Shown here piece by piece: positions 17,292-25,540 of a DNA stretch of 64,000 nucleotides (positions are counted from its first letter, which is position 1; the number at the start of each line of letters is the position of its first letter). This stretch comes from Candidatus Gastranaerophilales bacterium. Its GTDB lineage: Bacteria; Cyanobacteriota; Vampirovibrionia; Gastranaerophilales; Gastranaerophilaceae. The translations under genes were made by a program, and so were the position numbers. Under the pieces are notes generated by a model. The model was not told the DNA's origin, ran no database searches, and worked only from the letters and a program-made list of their open reading frames with translations. The DNA is taken from the NCBI GenBank assembly GCA_910586855.1, contig CAJUJH010000001.1, forward strand, positions 62,001 to 126,000, given 5' to 3'.

Positions 17292-17486
17292 TTATATAAT
17301 ATTTTTTATGGTTTTAGGGTCGCATATAGTAATTTTTCCTGTTTTGGTGTCAAGTTTTATATCAACAGTAACATTGGTCATATCATCAAGATTGCACCCT
17401 ATGGATTCAAGCAATGATTTTGGCAATATTACACCGTAAGATACACTACCTTTCCCGCCCTTAAAATTTATAAGTTTTTTTCTCAT
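17292..17486 (-). CDS. AbrB/SpoVT-type swapped-hairpin DNA-binding protein
   Basis: 64 aa with the pattern of an AbrB/MazE-like domain: a strand, SYGVILPKSLLESIGCNLDD, then VTVDIKLDTKTGKITI. Such proteins act as transition-state regulators or antitoxins. No toxin gene is adjacent. It is divergent from a 64-codon helical ORF at 17606, with a TATAGAT-TT-ATCTATA palindrome between them. Confidence 0.75.
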   Translation of the reverse strand: MRKKLINFKGGKGSVSYGVILPKSLLESIGCNLDDMTNVTVDIKLDTKTGKITICDPKTIKNII

Positions 17487-17534
17487 AAATTTATTTTATA
17501 AGATTGCATAACTCTAGATTAATTGTAAAGATAT

Positions 17535-17550
17535 TATAGATTTATCTATA
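17535..17550. promoter_or_regulatory. Putative operator palindrome
   Basis: TATAGAT, TT, ATCTATA: a perfect 7-bp inverted repeat in the gap between the AbrB-like gene and the small plus-strand ORF. A TATAAT -10 box for the plus-strand side is at 17569-17574. Binding by the AbrB-like protein is inferred. Confidence 0.5.
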
Positions 17551-17605
17551 GATATTTTTAAAATGTGCTATAATAATTTGGTATGTATATTTTGTCTAGA
17601 GAGTA

Positions 17606-17800
17606 ATTATAAAAGATGTTAAGATAAACATTTATGATTTAGAAAAAATATTTATAAATTTAAGAGCAGGAATTAACATTCTTGAAATTTACAATAGCCA
17701 TGAAGAAAAATCTTCTGAAATTAAACTTATGTTGAAAAACATACAACAAAGCCTTTTTAAATTAGAAAACGTAGTATACGATATTGATGATACAGATTAA
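17606..17800 (+). CDS. Small helical ORF without a standard start codon
   Basis: An open frame of 64 codons that reads like a real protein (NIYDLEKIFINLRAGINILE, EIKLMLKNIQQSLFKLENVV, DIDDTD end). The frame is closed upstream by a TAG and offers only ATT (17606) or ATA (17609) before the conserved-looking region; the ATG at 17583 is in another frame and ends after 7 codons. Either a rare start is used, or a one-base change has broken the gene. Size, helical character and divergent position next to a small regulator match 11372-11560 and 21230-21406. Confidence 0.45.
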   Translation: MIKDVKINIYDLEKIFINLRAGINILEIYNSHEEKSSEIKLMLKNIQQSLFKLENVVYDIDDTD

Positions 17801-17915
17801 ATCTCCACCTTTTGTAAAAATTTGTTCATAACTTTATAATTATCTCTTTTATTTGTTGATGTTTCATGAGAAAATACTTGCAAAAACAGTTTTGTCAGGT
17901 CGGGTCAGGTTTTTT

Positions 17916-19190
17916 ATGAATGGAAGTATAAAATCAGTTATTCTTGCAGCAGGAAAAGGCACAAGAATGAAATCCGAAAAGCCCAAGGTTTTGCATGAAA
18001 TCTTTAACAAGCCTTTGGTTTCCTGGGTAATTAGTGCCTGCGAAAATATAGGGTCAAATGAAAATATTGTAGTTGTAGGGCATAAGGGTGAAGAGGTTCA
18101 GGATTTTATAAATAAAAAACACCCAAAATCCGTTTGTGTGTTTCAAAAAGAGCAGCTTGGAACAGGGCATGCGGTGAGCATGGCAAAGGATGAACTAAAA
18201 AATTTTGACGGTCTTGCAATAATTTTAAACGGTGATATACCTTTAATTACGGCTAAAAGTCTTCAAAAACTTGTAGAATTTCATCAATCTAACAATGCTG
18301 ATATTACAGCCATAACGGCAATTTTGGATGACCCTAAAGGGTATGGCAGAATAATTCGGGATGAAAACAATCATATAAAAGAAATTGTTGAACAAAAAGA
18401 TTGTAATGCCACTCAAGATGCCGTTAAAGAAATAAATGTCGGTATGTATTGCCTTAACTGGCAAAAGGTTAAAGGGTTTTTTGATGACCTTAAAAATGAT
18501 AACTCCCAGAATGAATATTATTTAACGGATATCATTAAATGGGCAAATGAAAACTCTTATAAGACTTACGGATATATTTTGGAAGATTCAAACGAGGCAT
18601 TCGGTATAAATTCAAGGGTGCAGTTGGCTGAAGCTTTTAAAATAATGAATGAAAGACATTTAAATAAATTGATGGAAAATGGGGTGACAATAGTTTCGCC
18701 TGAAAATACGCAAATTTCTCCTGAAACAGAAATCGGTGCAGACACTATTATTTTCCCGAATACATTTATAAACGGTAAAAATACAATCGGAAAGAATTGT
18801 AAAATAGGGCCGTTTGCACATCTTCGAGGTGATTGTACGATTGAAGATTTTGTTAAAATCGGCAATTTTGTGGAATTAAAAAAATCTTATGTTAAATCTC
18901 ATACAAATATTTCCCATTTAAGTTATGTGGGCGATACAAAGGTCGGTTCCGGAGTAAATATAGGTGCCGGAACGATTACCGCTAATTACAATTCAATCAC
19001 AAAAGAAAAGAAACAGACAATAATAAATGACGGAGCTTCAATCGGTTCAAATACGGTACTGGTAGCGCCTGTGGAACTCGGTGAAAAGGCTTTTATTGCG
19101 GCAGGTTCCGTTATTACAAAAGATGTAGGGGCAAATTCTTTAGGTTTGACAAGAAGTCCCCAAAAAGAGATAAAAAACTACGTTAAGTAA
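17916..19190 (+). CDS. glmU: Bifunctional UDP-GlcNAc pyrophosphorylase / GlcN-1-P acetyltransferase
   Basis: 424 aa from the ATG at 17916; an in-frame start at 17853 would add 21 residues before the nucleotide loop. N-terminal uridylyltransferase: LAAGKGTRMKSEKPKVLHEI, LNGDIPLI, GYGRIIRD. The C-terminal left-handed beta-helix has hexapeptides around PFAHLRGDCTIEDFVKIGNF and GVNIGAGTITANYN. Makes UDP-N-acetylglucosamine for peptidoglycan. Somewhat shorter than typical GlmU at the C-terminus (ends GLTRSPQKEIKNY..). Followed 13 bases on by prs, likely an operon. Confidence 0.94.
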   Translation: MNGSIKSVILAAGKGTRMKSEKPKVLHEIFNKPLVSWVISACENIGSNENIVVVGHKGEEVQDFINKKHPKSVCVFQKEQLGTGHAVSMAKDELKNFDGLAIILNGDIPLITAKSLQKLVEFHQSNNADITAITAILDDPKGYGRIIRDENNHIKEIVEQKDCNATQDAVKEINVGMYCLNWQKVKGFFDDLKNDNSQNEYYLTDIIKWANENSYKTYGYILEDSNEAFGINSRVQLAEAFKIMNERHLNKLMENGVTIVSPENTQISPETEIGADTIIFPNTFINGKNTIGKNCKIGPFAHLRGDCTIEDFVKIGNFVELKKSYVKSHTNISHLSYVGDTKVGSGVNIGAGTITANYNSITKEKKQTIINDGASIGSNTVLVAPVELGEKAFIAAGSVITKDVGANSLGLTRSPQKEIKNYVK

Positions 19191-19203
19191 AAAGGAGAAT
19201 AAA

Positions 19204-20223
19204 ATGAAACTAGGGCTTGAAACTATGCCTGCAAGAGAGAAAAATGTGCTCCCCACACATGAGATTAAACTCTTTTGCGGTCGTTCAAATACGGTATTAG
19301 CTGAGGAGATTGCGCAATACCTTGGGACAACGGTTGGTCCTATGATTATCAAAAATTTCTCTGATGGCGAAATTTATGTCCAAATCCAGGATTCTATAAG
19401 AGGTGATGATGTTTTTGTGGTACAGCCTTTATGTAATCCTGTTAATGAAAATTTAATGGAATTATTAATCATAATTGATGCGTTTAAAAGAGCTTCAGCT
19501 AAAACTATTACAGCTGTTATCCCGTATTACGGTTACGCTAGGCAAGACAGAAAAACATCAGGCAGAGAAGCTATTACTGCAAAACTTGTTGCAGACCTTT
19601 TAACCACAGCAGGGGCAGACAGAGTTCTTGCAATGGATTTACATACAGGTCAAATCCAAGGTTTCTTCAATATTTTGGTTGACCATATTTATGCAACACC
19701 TATTATTGTAAATTATATGAAGAAATTAAACCTTCCAAAAACTGAGCTTGTAGCCGTTTCTCCTGACACCGGCGGAGTGCAGAGAACAAGGGCTTTTGCA
19801 AAAGCTATGGATTGTCCTCTTGCAATTATTGACAAAAGAAGAACACAACATAACGTTGCAGTGGCTGACCATGTTATAGGCGATGTTAAAGATAAAATCT
19901 GTGTTATGTTTGATGATATGATTGATACAGCAGGTACAATTTGTGAAGCAGCCAAGCTTCTAAAAAGAGAAGGTGCAAAAGATGTTTATGTTTGTGCGGT
20001 TCACCCTGTATTTTCAGGTCCTGCGCTAAAGAGACTGGATGAGGCGCCTATTAAAGAAGTTATAGTAACAAATACTATTCCTCTGGACAGTCGTGAATTT
20101 ATCCCAACAAAAATAACTCAGTTATCAGTAGCACCTTTGCTGGGTGAGGCGATTTCAAGAATCCATGATGACCAGTCAGTAAGTTCACTGTTTGGGTTTG
20201 AAAAGGAATATCAAGCTAATTAG
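19204..20223 (+). CDS. prs: Ribose-phosphate pyrophosphokinase
   Basis: 339 aa. PRPP synthetase signatures: GRSNTVLAEEIA, FSDGEIYVQIQDSIRG, YYGYARQDRK, MDLHTGQIQGFF, SPDTGGVQRTRAFA, and the PRPP loop FDDMIDTAGTICEAA. Supplies PRPP for nucleotide, His and Trp synthesis. AAAGGAG precedes the ATG. Sits between glmU and the uracil-DNA glycosylase in one plus-strand unit. Confidence 0.97.
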   Translation: MKLGLETMPAREKNVLPTHEIKLFCGRSNTVLAEEIAQYLGTTVGPMIIKNFSDGEIYVQIQDSIRGDDVFVVQPLCNPVNENLMELLIIIDAFKRASAKTITAVIPYYGYARQDRKTSGREAITAKLVADLLTTAGADRVLAMDLHTGQIQGFFNILVDHIYATPIIVNYMKKLNLPKTELVAVSPDTGGVQRTRAFAKAMDCPLAIIDKRRTQHNVAVADHVIGDVKDKICVMFDDMIDTAGTICEAAKLLKREGAKDVYVCAVHPVFSGPALKRLDEAPIKEVIVTNTIPLDSREFIPTKITQLSVAPLLGEAISRIHDDQSVSSLFGFEKEYQAN

Positions 20224-20231
20224 GTAATTAA

Positions 20232-20822
20232 ATGAGCTCTCTGGATGATTTAAAAGAGAAATTAAAGCATTGCAAGGGTTGTCCTTTATGTTCACATAGG
20301 ACAAACCTTGTTTTTTCTGACGGGAACCCCGAAGCAAAAATTATGCTTATAGGAGAGGCTCCGGGCGCGGATGAAGATAGGCTCGGTGTACCTTTTGTAG
20401 GGCGTGCCGGGCAGTTATTGGATGAATTCTTTATAAAAGCAGGAATAGATAGAAAAAACGATATCTATATATGCAATACTTTAAAATGCCGCCCTCCTGG
20501 GAACAGAAAACCTGAGCCTGATGAGAAAAAAGCTTGCGCCCCGTTTTTAAAATTCCAGATTGATACAATTAAGCCTAAAATCATTATTTTATGCGGCGCC
20601 ACTGCATTAGAAAGCTTTATTAAGGGAAAAGGTATTACAAAATGCCGCGGCAAAATTTATAAAGGTTCTAAAGGTACGATTTTTGTACCTATTTTCCATC
20701 CTTCTTACCTTTTGCGGAATCATTCATTGGAACCAGGTTCTCCAAGAGATTTAATGCTTAAAGATTTAATTATGATAAAACAATTATCCTTAATGGATAA
20801 TTTTGATAATTTGGGGAAGTAG
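20232..20822 (+). CDS. Family 4 uracil-DNA glycosylase (iron-sulfur)
   Basis: 196 aa. Motif A GEAPGADEDRLGVPFVGRAG and motif B HPSYLL are those of thermophile-type (family 4) UDG; four Cys for the 4Fe-4S cluster are seen in HCKGCPLC and CNTLKCRPPGNRKP..CAPF. Removes uracil from DNA. The start is 8 bases after the prs stop. Confidence 0.92.
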   Translation: MSSLDDLKEKLKHCKGCPLCSHRTNLVFSDGNPEAKIMLIGEAPGADEDRLGVPFVGRAGQLLDEFFIKAGIDRKNDIYICNTLKCRPPGNRKPEPDEKKACAPFLKFQIDTIKPKIIILCGATALESFIKGKGITKCRGKIYKGSKGTIFVPIFHPSYLLRNHSLEPGSPRDLMLKDLIMIKQLSLMDNFDNLGK

Positions 20823-20860
20823 ATTAACATCCGCTTCAATATGTATTGGTATTTGTGGGC

Positions 20861-20880
20861 TGGTGCAATGAATTGCACCA
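20861..20880. repeat. Perfect 20-base inverted repeat
   Basis: Two 9-base arms (TGGTGCAAT / ATTGCACCA) around GA, between the UDG gene and the minus-strand HTH gene. It lacks a T run directly behind it, so it is a poor intrinsic terminator; it may be an RNA-end-stabilising hairpin or a binding site. Confidence 0.5.
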
Positions 20881-20899
20881 TGCTGTTAAAATCGGGATT

Positions 20900-21121
20900 T
20901 TAATTTATATCTTCAAATATAATTTTATAACCTAAAATATCTGCTATGAGCTTAATTTCCCTATGCGGTATGGTTTCAAGCCTTAATTTATTGCCAAGAT
21001 TCTTTGCTGTGTATTTTTTATTAAGCCTTTTACCCATTTCTTTTGCAAGCATTTCTTGTGTCCAGCCTCTTTTTGCAAGCAATACCTTTATTTCGGAAAT
21101 TATAGTATCTTCTTTGTTCAT
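20900..21121 (-). CDS. Small helix-turn-helix regulator
   Basis: 73 aa from the ATG at 21121; a TTG at 21181 would add 20 residues without typical content. Sequence VLLAKRGWTQEMLAKEMGKR followed by a recognition-helix region KKYTAKNLGNKL and IKLIADILGYKIIFE is like the XRE/DUF6471 group of small regulators. Divergent from a 58-aa helical protein gene; the shared gap contains a consensus promoter and a palindrome, so autoregulated control is likely. No ribosome-binding site is obvious. Confidence 0.72.
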   Translation of the reverse strand: MNKEDTIISEIKVLLAKRGWTQEMLAKEMGKRLNKKYTAKNLGNKLRLETIPHREIKLIADILGYKIIFEDIN

Positions 21122-21174
21122 AGATTTAATTTTATCATTTGATGTTAACCGAATACAGAAATTAAATAATAAAA

Positions 21175-21217
21175 TTGACAAAGCTATTTATTTATATATA
21201 ATACTATTATATAATAG
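21175..21217 (+). promoter_or_regulatory. Promoter and palindromic operator of the 58-aa gene
   Basis: TTGACA (21175-21180), 16 bases, TATAAT (21197-21202), immediately followed by CTATTATATAATAG (21204-21217), a perfect 14-base palindrome covering the expected transcription start. A repressor binding there would block the promoter. Confidence 0.65.
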
Positions 21218-21229
21218 GAAATTATTACA

Positions 21230-21406
21230 ATGAATGAAGAAGATAAAGAGCTTTTATATATAAATTTGATAGAAGTGCGGGAACTGCTTTATGTATTGGA
21301 AGTTGCGCTTGATAACGATATGCAAGAGACAAAAGACGCAATACCTTTTGCATCGCTTGTTAAGTTAATAAGGCATAAAGTTACGGATGCTTCGGATGTT
21401 TTATAA
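21230..21406 (+). CDS. 58-aa helical protein, partner of divergent HTH regulator
   Basis: Starts MNEEDKELLYINLIEVRELL and continues VLEVALDNDMQET, then PFASLVKLIRHKVTDA to the end. Acidic, helical, without membrane segment or known motif. AGGA lies about 10 bases before the ATG, and a consensus promoter precedes it. Comparable in size, helical pattern and placement to 11372-11560 and 17606-17800. The function is unknown. Confidence 0.65.
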   Translation: MNEEDKELLYINLIEVRELLYVLEVALDNDMQETKDAIPFASLVKLIRHKVTDASDVL

Positions 21407-21560
21407 TCATAAATATCACTTACAGGATGGATTTTCCTCCATAAAATTATTTTCTTTCGTAAAATGTAAACAAAACTCAACAAAGGTGGAAATACGGAAT
21501 GGGTTTGTATTAAAATGTTGTTTAAAATTAGGGGATTTATAGGATTTTAGGTTTTAAACT

Positions 21561-24500
21561 ATGGCGGATAATTTAGAGATTAGAGTAGAGCAGCTTACAG
21601 ACGCTATCAGGGGTTTATACAATAAACCTTCTTTAACGCCTGCCGAAATTAATAATGCATTCAATACAATGCTTCAAAGGTTTGAAAATCAAACTAATTT
21701 AAGCAGTGAAAAAATGCTCCAAATTATATCAAACGAAATTAAAAAAACGGCAGAGGAAAGACAAGGTTCTCTTCAAGAAATGCTCTACAGCGTTGAAGAT
21801 TCTATAAAAAGTGCTGCTGCCCAAATTTCAAACCCCAAATTTGAAATGCAGATTTCAAAACTATCTACAGACCTAAATTCTATCTATACTAAAATGAATA
21901 ATCAGGAACTCCAGTTCCAAAAATTTTCTCAAAGCATTGAAGCCCTAAGGACTTCAGGCACAGCAGCCGAAATGGTGAAATTAAGTAATGATTTTGCTGC
22001 TTTTTCTAGAGGTTTTGACAATATAACATCTACTTTAAATAAGAATTTTGCTGAATTTTTAACTCAAGTTCAAGGCTATAGTCAAAAAGAAGAACTAAAC
22101 CAAATTAAATATAATTTGGAAGAGATAGTTAAAAAATCTGCCAATATTACCCTAGCAGGTGATAAAATTGATGTACTTTCAAATAAGCTTCACAATGTCT
22201 GCACAAAAGAAGAAGCAAATTACATTAATGAAAAAATCACCATTTTGACTTCATTCCTATCAGACCTTAAAGCCTACATGGAAAAGAACGATATTGAAAA
22301 CAAGGAGCAATTCAGGCTTACAATTACAGATATCGAGATGAGGCTAAGCAGTTTAAATTTTGGCACAATTGATGAAATTAAAGCTGATGTTAAAAATTTA
22401 TTTAATGAAGTTAGAAACAACGTAAGCTATTCAAAAGATGAAATTATAACAAAATTTGCAGATGTTGTTGATATTATAAATAAAAGCTATGGTGAAATCG
22501 GCGAAAAATATGTGTCAGAATCAAGCAATATAAATAACAATCTGGCGCAATTAACAGGTGAAATTCAAAAGGTTTATACAACTGTAACCGATGGTATTAC
22601 AGGAAGAACTGAAGAAATTAAAATGCAATTGCAGACTTTAAATGAAGATTATCAGAATTTAAAGAATGTACTTGTTAATCTTTCATCAAATGCAAATTTT
22701 GAAGAATTGGCAAATAGTATTGTAAAAAGTAATTCTGAGACTATTGAACTTAGCCATGATTTTATCCAAAGCCAAATCGGTAAAATTGAAGAAACCATCC
22801 AAAGGCAGGAAGAATCTGGAAAGCAGCATCTTGTAAATGCTGTTGAGCTTTTAAAGAATGAACTTAGTGAAGTTTCAAACAGAATCTGTTCCCTTGAGGC
22901 TGATTTAGGCGGCGAGAATACTGCAAAAGCTTTTGAAGAACCGCTGCAAAAGATTTTAGATTGTGTAGATACCTTAAAATCATCAGATGCCATTAAGCAG
23001 CTATCCAGTATGATGGGGGATGTTACAAAAGAAATTAATTCTTCCATTGTATCTCTAAAAGAAAATTTTGAAAAAGCACAGGATGGCACAAGTGTTGAAG
23101 TATTAAAACAGCTGAATGAAACCGTGCCTAGAATTTCAGATAAGCTTGAAATCTTTAGAAACCATGTTGTGTCTGAAAATTCGGCAAATATTACAGAATT
23201 AAAACAGCATTTTGCGCAAGTGGTTGAAACCATAACATCCCGTGTAGAATTTATTACAGCTTCTATTAAAGAAGAGTTTAAATCTGCAAATTCAGGAGAT
23301 TTAGACAGCGTTAAGGTTGATTTGCAAAATCTCTCCAATCACATTATGGAGACTATTGAAAATATCAATTTCAATATTACAAAAGAATTTAATGACCATA
23401 AAACAAATATTGATGAAGTTTTGTCTAAAATCACCGACTATGAAGATAAATTCAGAGATAAATTAAACTCTATAGAATCCACAGTTGAAACCGTAAACCA
23501 GGAAGGTGTGGATAGAATTAATGATGCGATAAGTTTAAACCAATTGCAAATGCATGAAAGCTTGAGCGCCTTAAAAAGCGATATTCAGGCAGGAATTTTA
23601 GGTATAAACAAAAATTCTAAAACAAATTTTGAACTCATAGATGGTAAATTAGAAAGATTAATCAAAAAAGCCATTGAAGATTCAAATAATAAAAATCCTG
23701 TTTCTTCACTGCAAGAGGCAAGCCAGCAGGAGCTTTTGGCTGAAATTGAAAGCAAGGTTGAAAGATGCAATCTGCAGCAAATTCATAACGGTAAAGAGCT
23801 TTTATCTGAAATCCAAAATTTAAATTCAGAACTTTCATTTAAGCTTGAAAATTTAAACCCAAATAGTGAAATACCTCCAAGCTTAATCAGAGGAATTGAT
23901 GATAAAATTCAATCTTTGCTTGAATCAAATGTTGATAAAGAAGAATACGTTAAGCTTATAAAAACACATATGGATTTAAGGATGAAAGAAGTCATCCAAA
24001 AAATCGCCAAAATCGTAAGTGTATTCAAACCTGATGCAGAAAAAGAAGAAGATGCCCAAAAGGTTGCAGCCAGCGTTAAATTAGACGGGCTTATTTCGCA
24101 GTTAGAATATTTAAAAGACAATATCTTTGCTGAAATTAAAGAAGGTTTCAGCCAGCTTGATAAAAAAGAAGAAATCATAGGTGATATTTATAAAAATGTA
24201 GGCGAAGTTTTATCTAACACTGTTTATATAAAAAATAATGCACCTAATGAATTTAAAGCTATTTTAGAAGAAAAACTTGAAAATCTTAAAAATGTCGAGT
24301 TTTTGATTGAAGATTTAAAAAATGCTATTCAAAATAATCAAACAAGCACATTAGAGAGAATTAATTCTTTAAATGAAGATTTAAATTCTGCACGCTCAAA
24401 CGCCAATGAAAAAGCAGACGGATTATATGACAGGGTTAATAATCTTGATAACTCGCTTGTTGAGAAATTTGGAGTTGTAAATGGTCTGGTTAACGAAAAA

Positions 24501-25481
24501 TTTAGTAATGTCAGTGATTTGGTTAACGAGAAATTTAATCATCAATACAATGTTTTGGATGAAATTCCAAAAAGAGTTCAAGAACAGTTATCCGGTACAA
24601 CTGGAGATTTATCCTCTAAAATTGATTCTCTTCGCGATATGATATGCGAAGATATTAAAAATTCAATATCATCAAAAATTGATACTAATTCAATAAATAC
24701 GTCAGAAAAGCTTATTAATATAATAAGCGATGCCTCAAATGAATCTTCTCAAAGATTTGAAGTTATGATGAATCAGGCTTCTGAAAGAATTGCAAGTACA
24801 ATTATTGATAATGTTAAAAATAATCTTGTTAATATTGAAACATATCTTGAAAATCTTCAAAAAAGAAAGGAAAATCAACCTGTTATTAATCCGGGTGCTG
24901 ATGCTTCCAAAATTTCAGAAGATATTAATGATAAATTAAATGACATATTAAATCAGGCTTCAAAGAAAGTTGATGATACTTATTCAATGTCTGACCTTGA
25001 AGCAGACCTTGCAAAGCTAAGATTGAGTGTTGAAAAATCTAATAAAAATATTGGTACAGATTTTCAAAATATTGGCGGATGGCTGAAAAACACTAATTCA
25101 AGGCTTGAAAACCTGTCTAATATGGTTGGTATGTTGTCTAAAAAAATAGAAAACACTGAAAAACTTGGTCTTGAAGAAGTGAAAACAAGGCTTGTTCAAA
25201 GCGAAAGAGACTATGTCGCTCCGCAAAAAATTGAAGAAACCCTGAATGGTGTTTATAAAAAGTACAAAATTCAGGAAATGCGCTTGGAAGAATTGGATGA
25301 AAAAATTTCATTAATACTCCAAAAACAATCGGAAGGATTTGATGTAAAGTCATTTATAGATTTATTCTATGACAATACAACCCAGACAAAGAGCCTTGCT
25401 TCCCGTGTGGATAATATTGAAAATAAATTAAATACAATTTCTAAGAATATTGAAAAAATCATCTCATATATTGATGAGTAA
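21561..25481 (+). CDS. Giant coiled-coil protein of unknown function
   Basis: 1306 aa, almost wholly heptad-patterned helix rich in E, K, N, S and I/L. Nothing suggests a signal peptide or transmembrane helix. Many units resemble apolipoprotein/SMC-hinge-free coils, for example LDEIPKRVQEQLSG, and a near duplicated element around 24480-24540 (GLVNEKFSNVSDLVNEKF). No ATPase head or catalytic motif is visible, so it is not an SMC protein; a cytoskeletal or scaffold role is plausible but unproven. It stands alone with about 150 bases of leader and its own strong terminator. Confidence 0.8.
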   Translation: MADNLEIRVEQLTDAIRGLYNKPSLTPAEINNAFNTMLQRFENQTNLSSEKMLQIISNEIKKTAEERQGSLQEMLYSVEDSIKSAAAQISNPKFEMQISKLSTDLNSIYTKMNNQELQFQKFSQSIEALRTSGTAAEMVKLSNDFAAFSRGFDNITSTLNKNFAEFLTQVQGYSQKEELNQIKYNLEEIVKKSANITLAGDKIDVLSNKLHNVCTKEEANYINEKITILTSFLSDLKAYMEKNDIENKEQFRLTITDIEMRLSSLNFGTIDEIKADVKNLFNEVRNNVSYSKDEIITKFADVVDIINKSYGEIGEKYVSESSNINNNLAQLTGEIQKVYTTVTDGITGRTEEIKMQLQTLNEDYQNLKNVLVNLSSNANFEELANSIVKSNSETIELSHDFIQSQIGKIEETIQRQEESGKQHLVNAVELLKNELSEVSNRICSLEADLGGENTAKAFEEPLQKILDCVDTLKSSDAIKQLSSMMGDVTKEINSSIVSLKENFEKAQDGTSVEVLKQLNETVPRISDKLEIFRNHVVSENSANITELKQHFAQVVETITSRVEFITASIKEEFKSANSGDLDSVKVDLQNLSNHIMETIENINFNITKEFNDHKTNIDEVLSKITDYEDKFRDKLNSIESTVETVNQEGVDRINDAISLNQLQMHESLSALKSDIQAGILGINKNSKTNFELIDGKLERLIKKAIEDSNNKNPVSSLQEASQQELLAEIESKVERCNLQQIHNGKELLSEIQNLNSELSFKLENLNPNSEIPPSLIRGIDDKIQSLLESNVDKEEYVKLIKTHMDLRMKEVIQKIAKIVSVFKPDAEKEEDAQKVAASVKLDGLISQLEYLKDNIFAEIKEGFSQLDKKEEIIGDIYKNVGEVLSNTVYIKNNAPNEFKAILEEKLENLKNVEFLIEDLKNAIQNNQTSTLERINSLNEDLNSARSNANEKADGLYDRVNNLDNSLVEKFGVVNGLVNEKFSNVSDLVNEKFNHQYNVLDEIPKRVQEQLSGTTGDLSSKIDSLRDMICEDIKNSISSKIDTNSINTSEKLINIISDASNESSQRFEVMMNQASERIASTIIDNVKNNLVNIETYLENLQKRKENQPVINPGADASKISEDINDKLNDILNQASKKVDDTYSMSDLEADLAKLRLSVEKSNKNIGTDFQNIGGWLKNTNSRLENLSNMVGMLSKKIENTEKLGLEEVKTRLVQSERDYVAPQKIEETLNGVYKKYKIQEMRLEELDEKISLILQKQSEGFDVKSFIDLFYDNTTQTKSLASRVDNIENKLNTISKNIEKIISYIDE

Positions 25482-25498
25482 AGAAATCTGAAAATATT

Positions 25499-25529
25499 AA
25501 AGCCCTCTAATTTTTACAGAGGGCTTTTT
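25499..25529. terminator. Bidirectional terminator
   Basis: AAAGCCCTCT (25499-25508) pairs with AGAGGGCTTT (25518-25527) followed by T; serves the coiled-coil gene and, read in reverse with its T-rich flank, the convergent gpsA. Confidence 0.9.
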
Positions 25530-25540
25530 AATTTTATTTT

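Noticed and set aside
17292..17486. MazE-like antitoxin with partner toxin
   Set aside because: No MazF/PemK-type ORF is adjacent; the divergent small ORF is helical and does not look like a MazF fold.
22652..23338. 228-codon minus-strand ORF within the coiled-coil gene
   Set aside because: Ser/Phe-rich composition is the shadow of the Glu/Lys-rich plus-strand frame; no start context.
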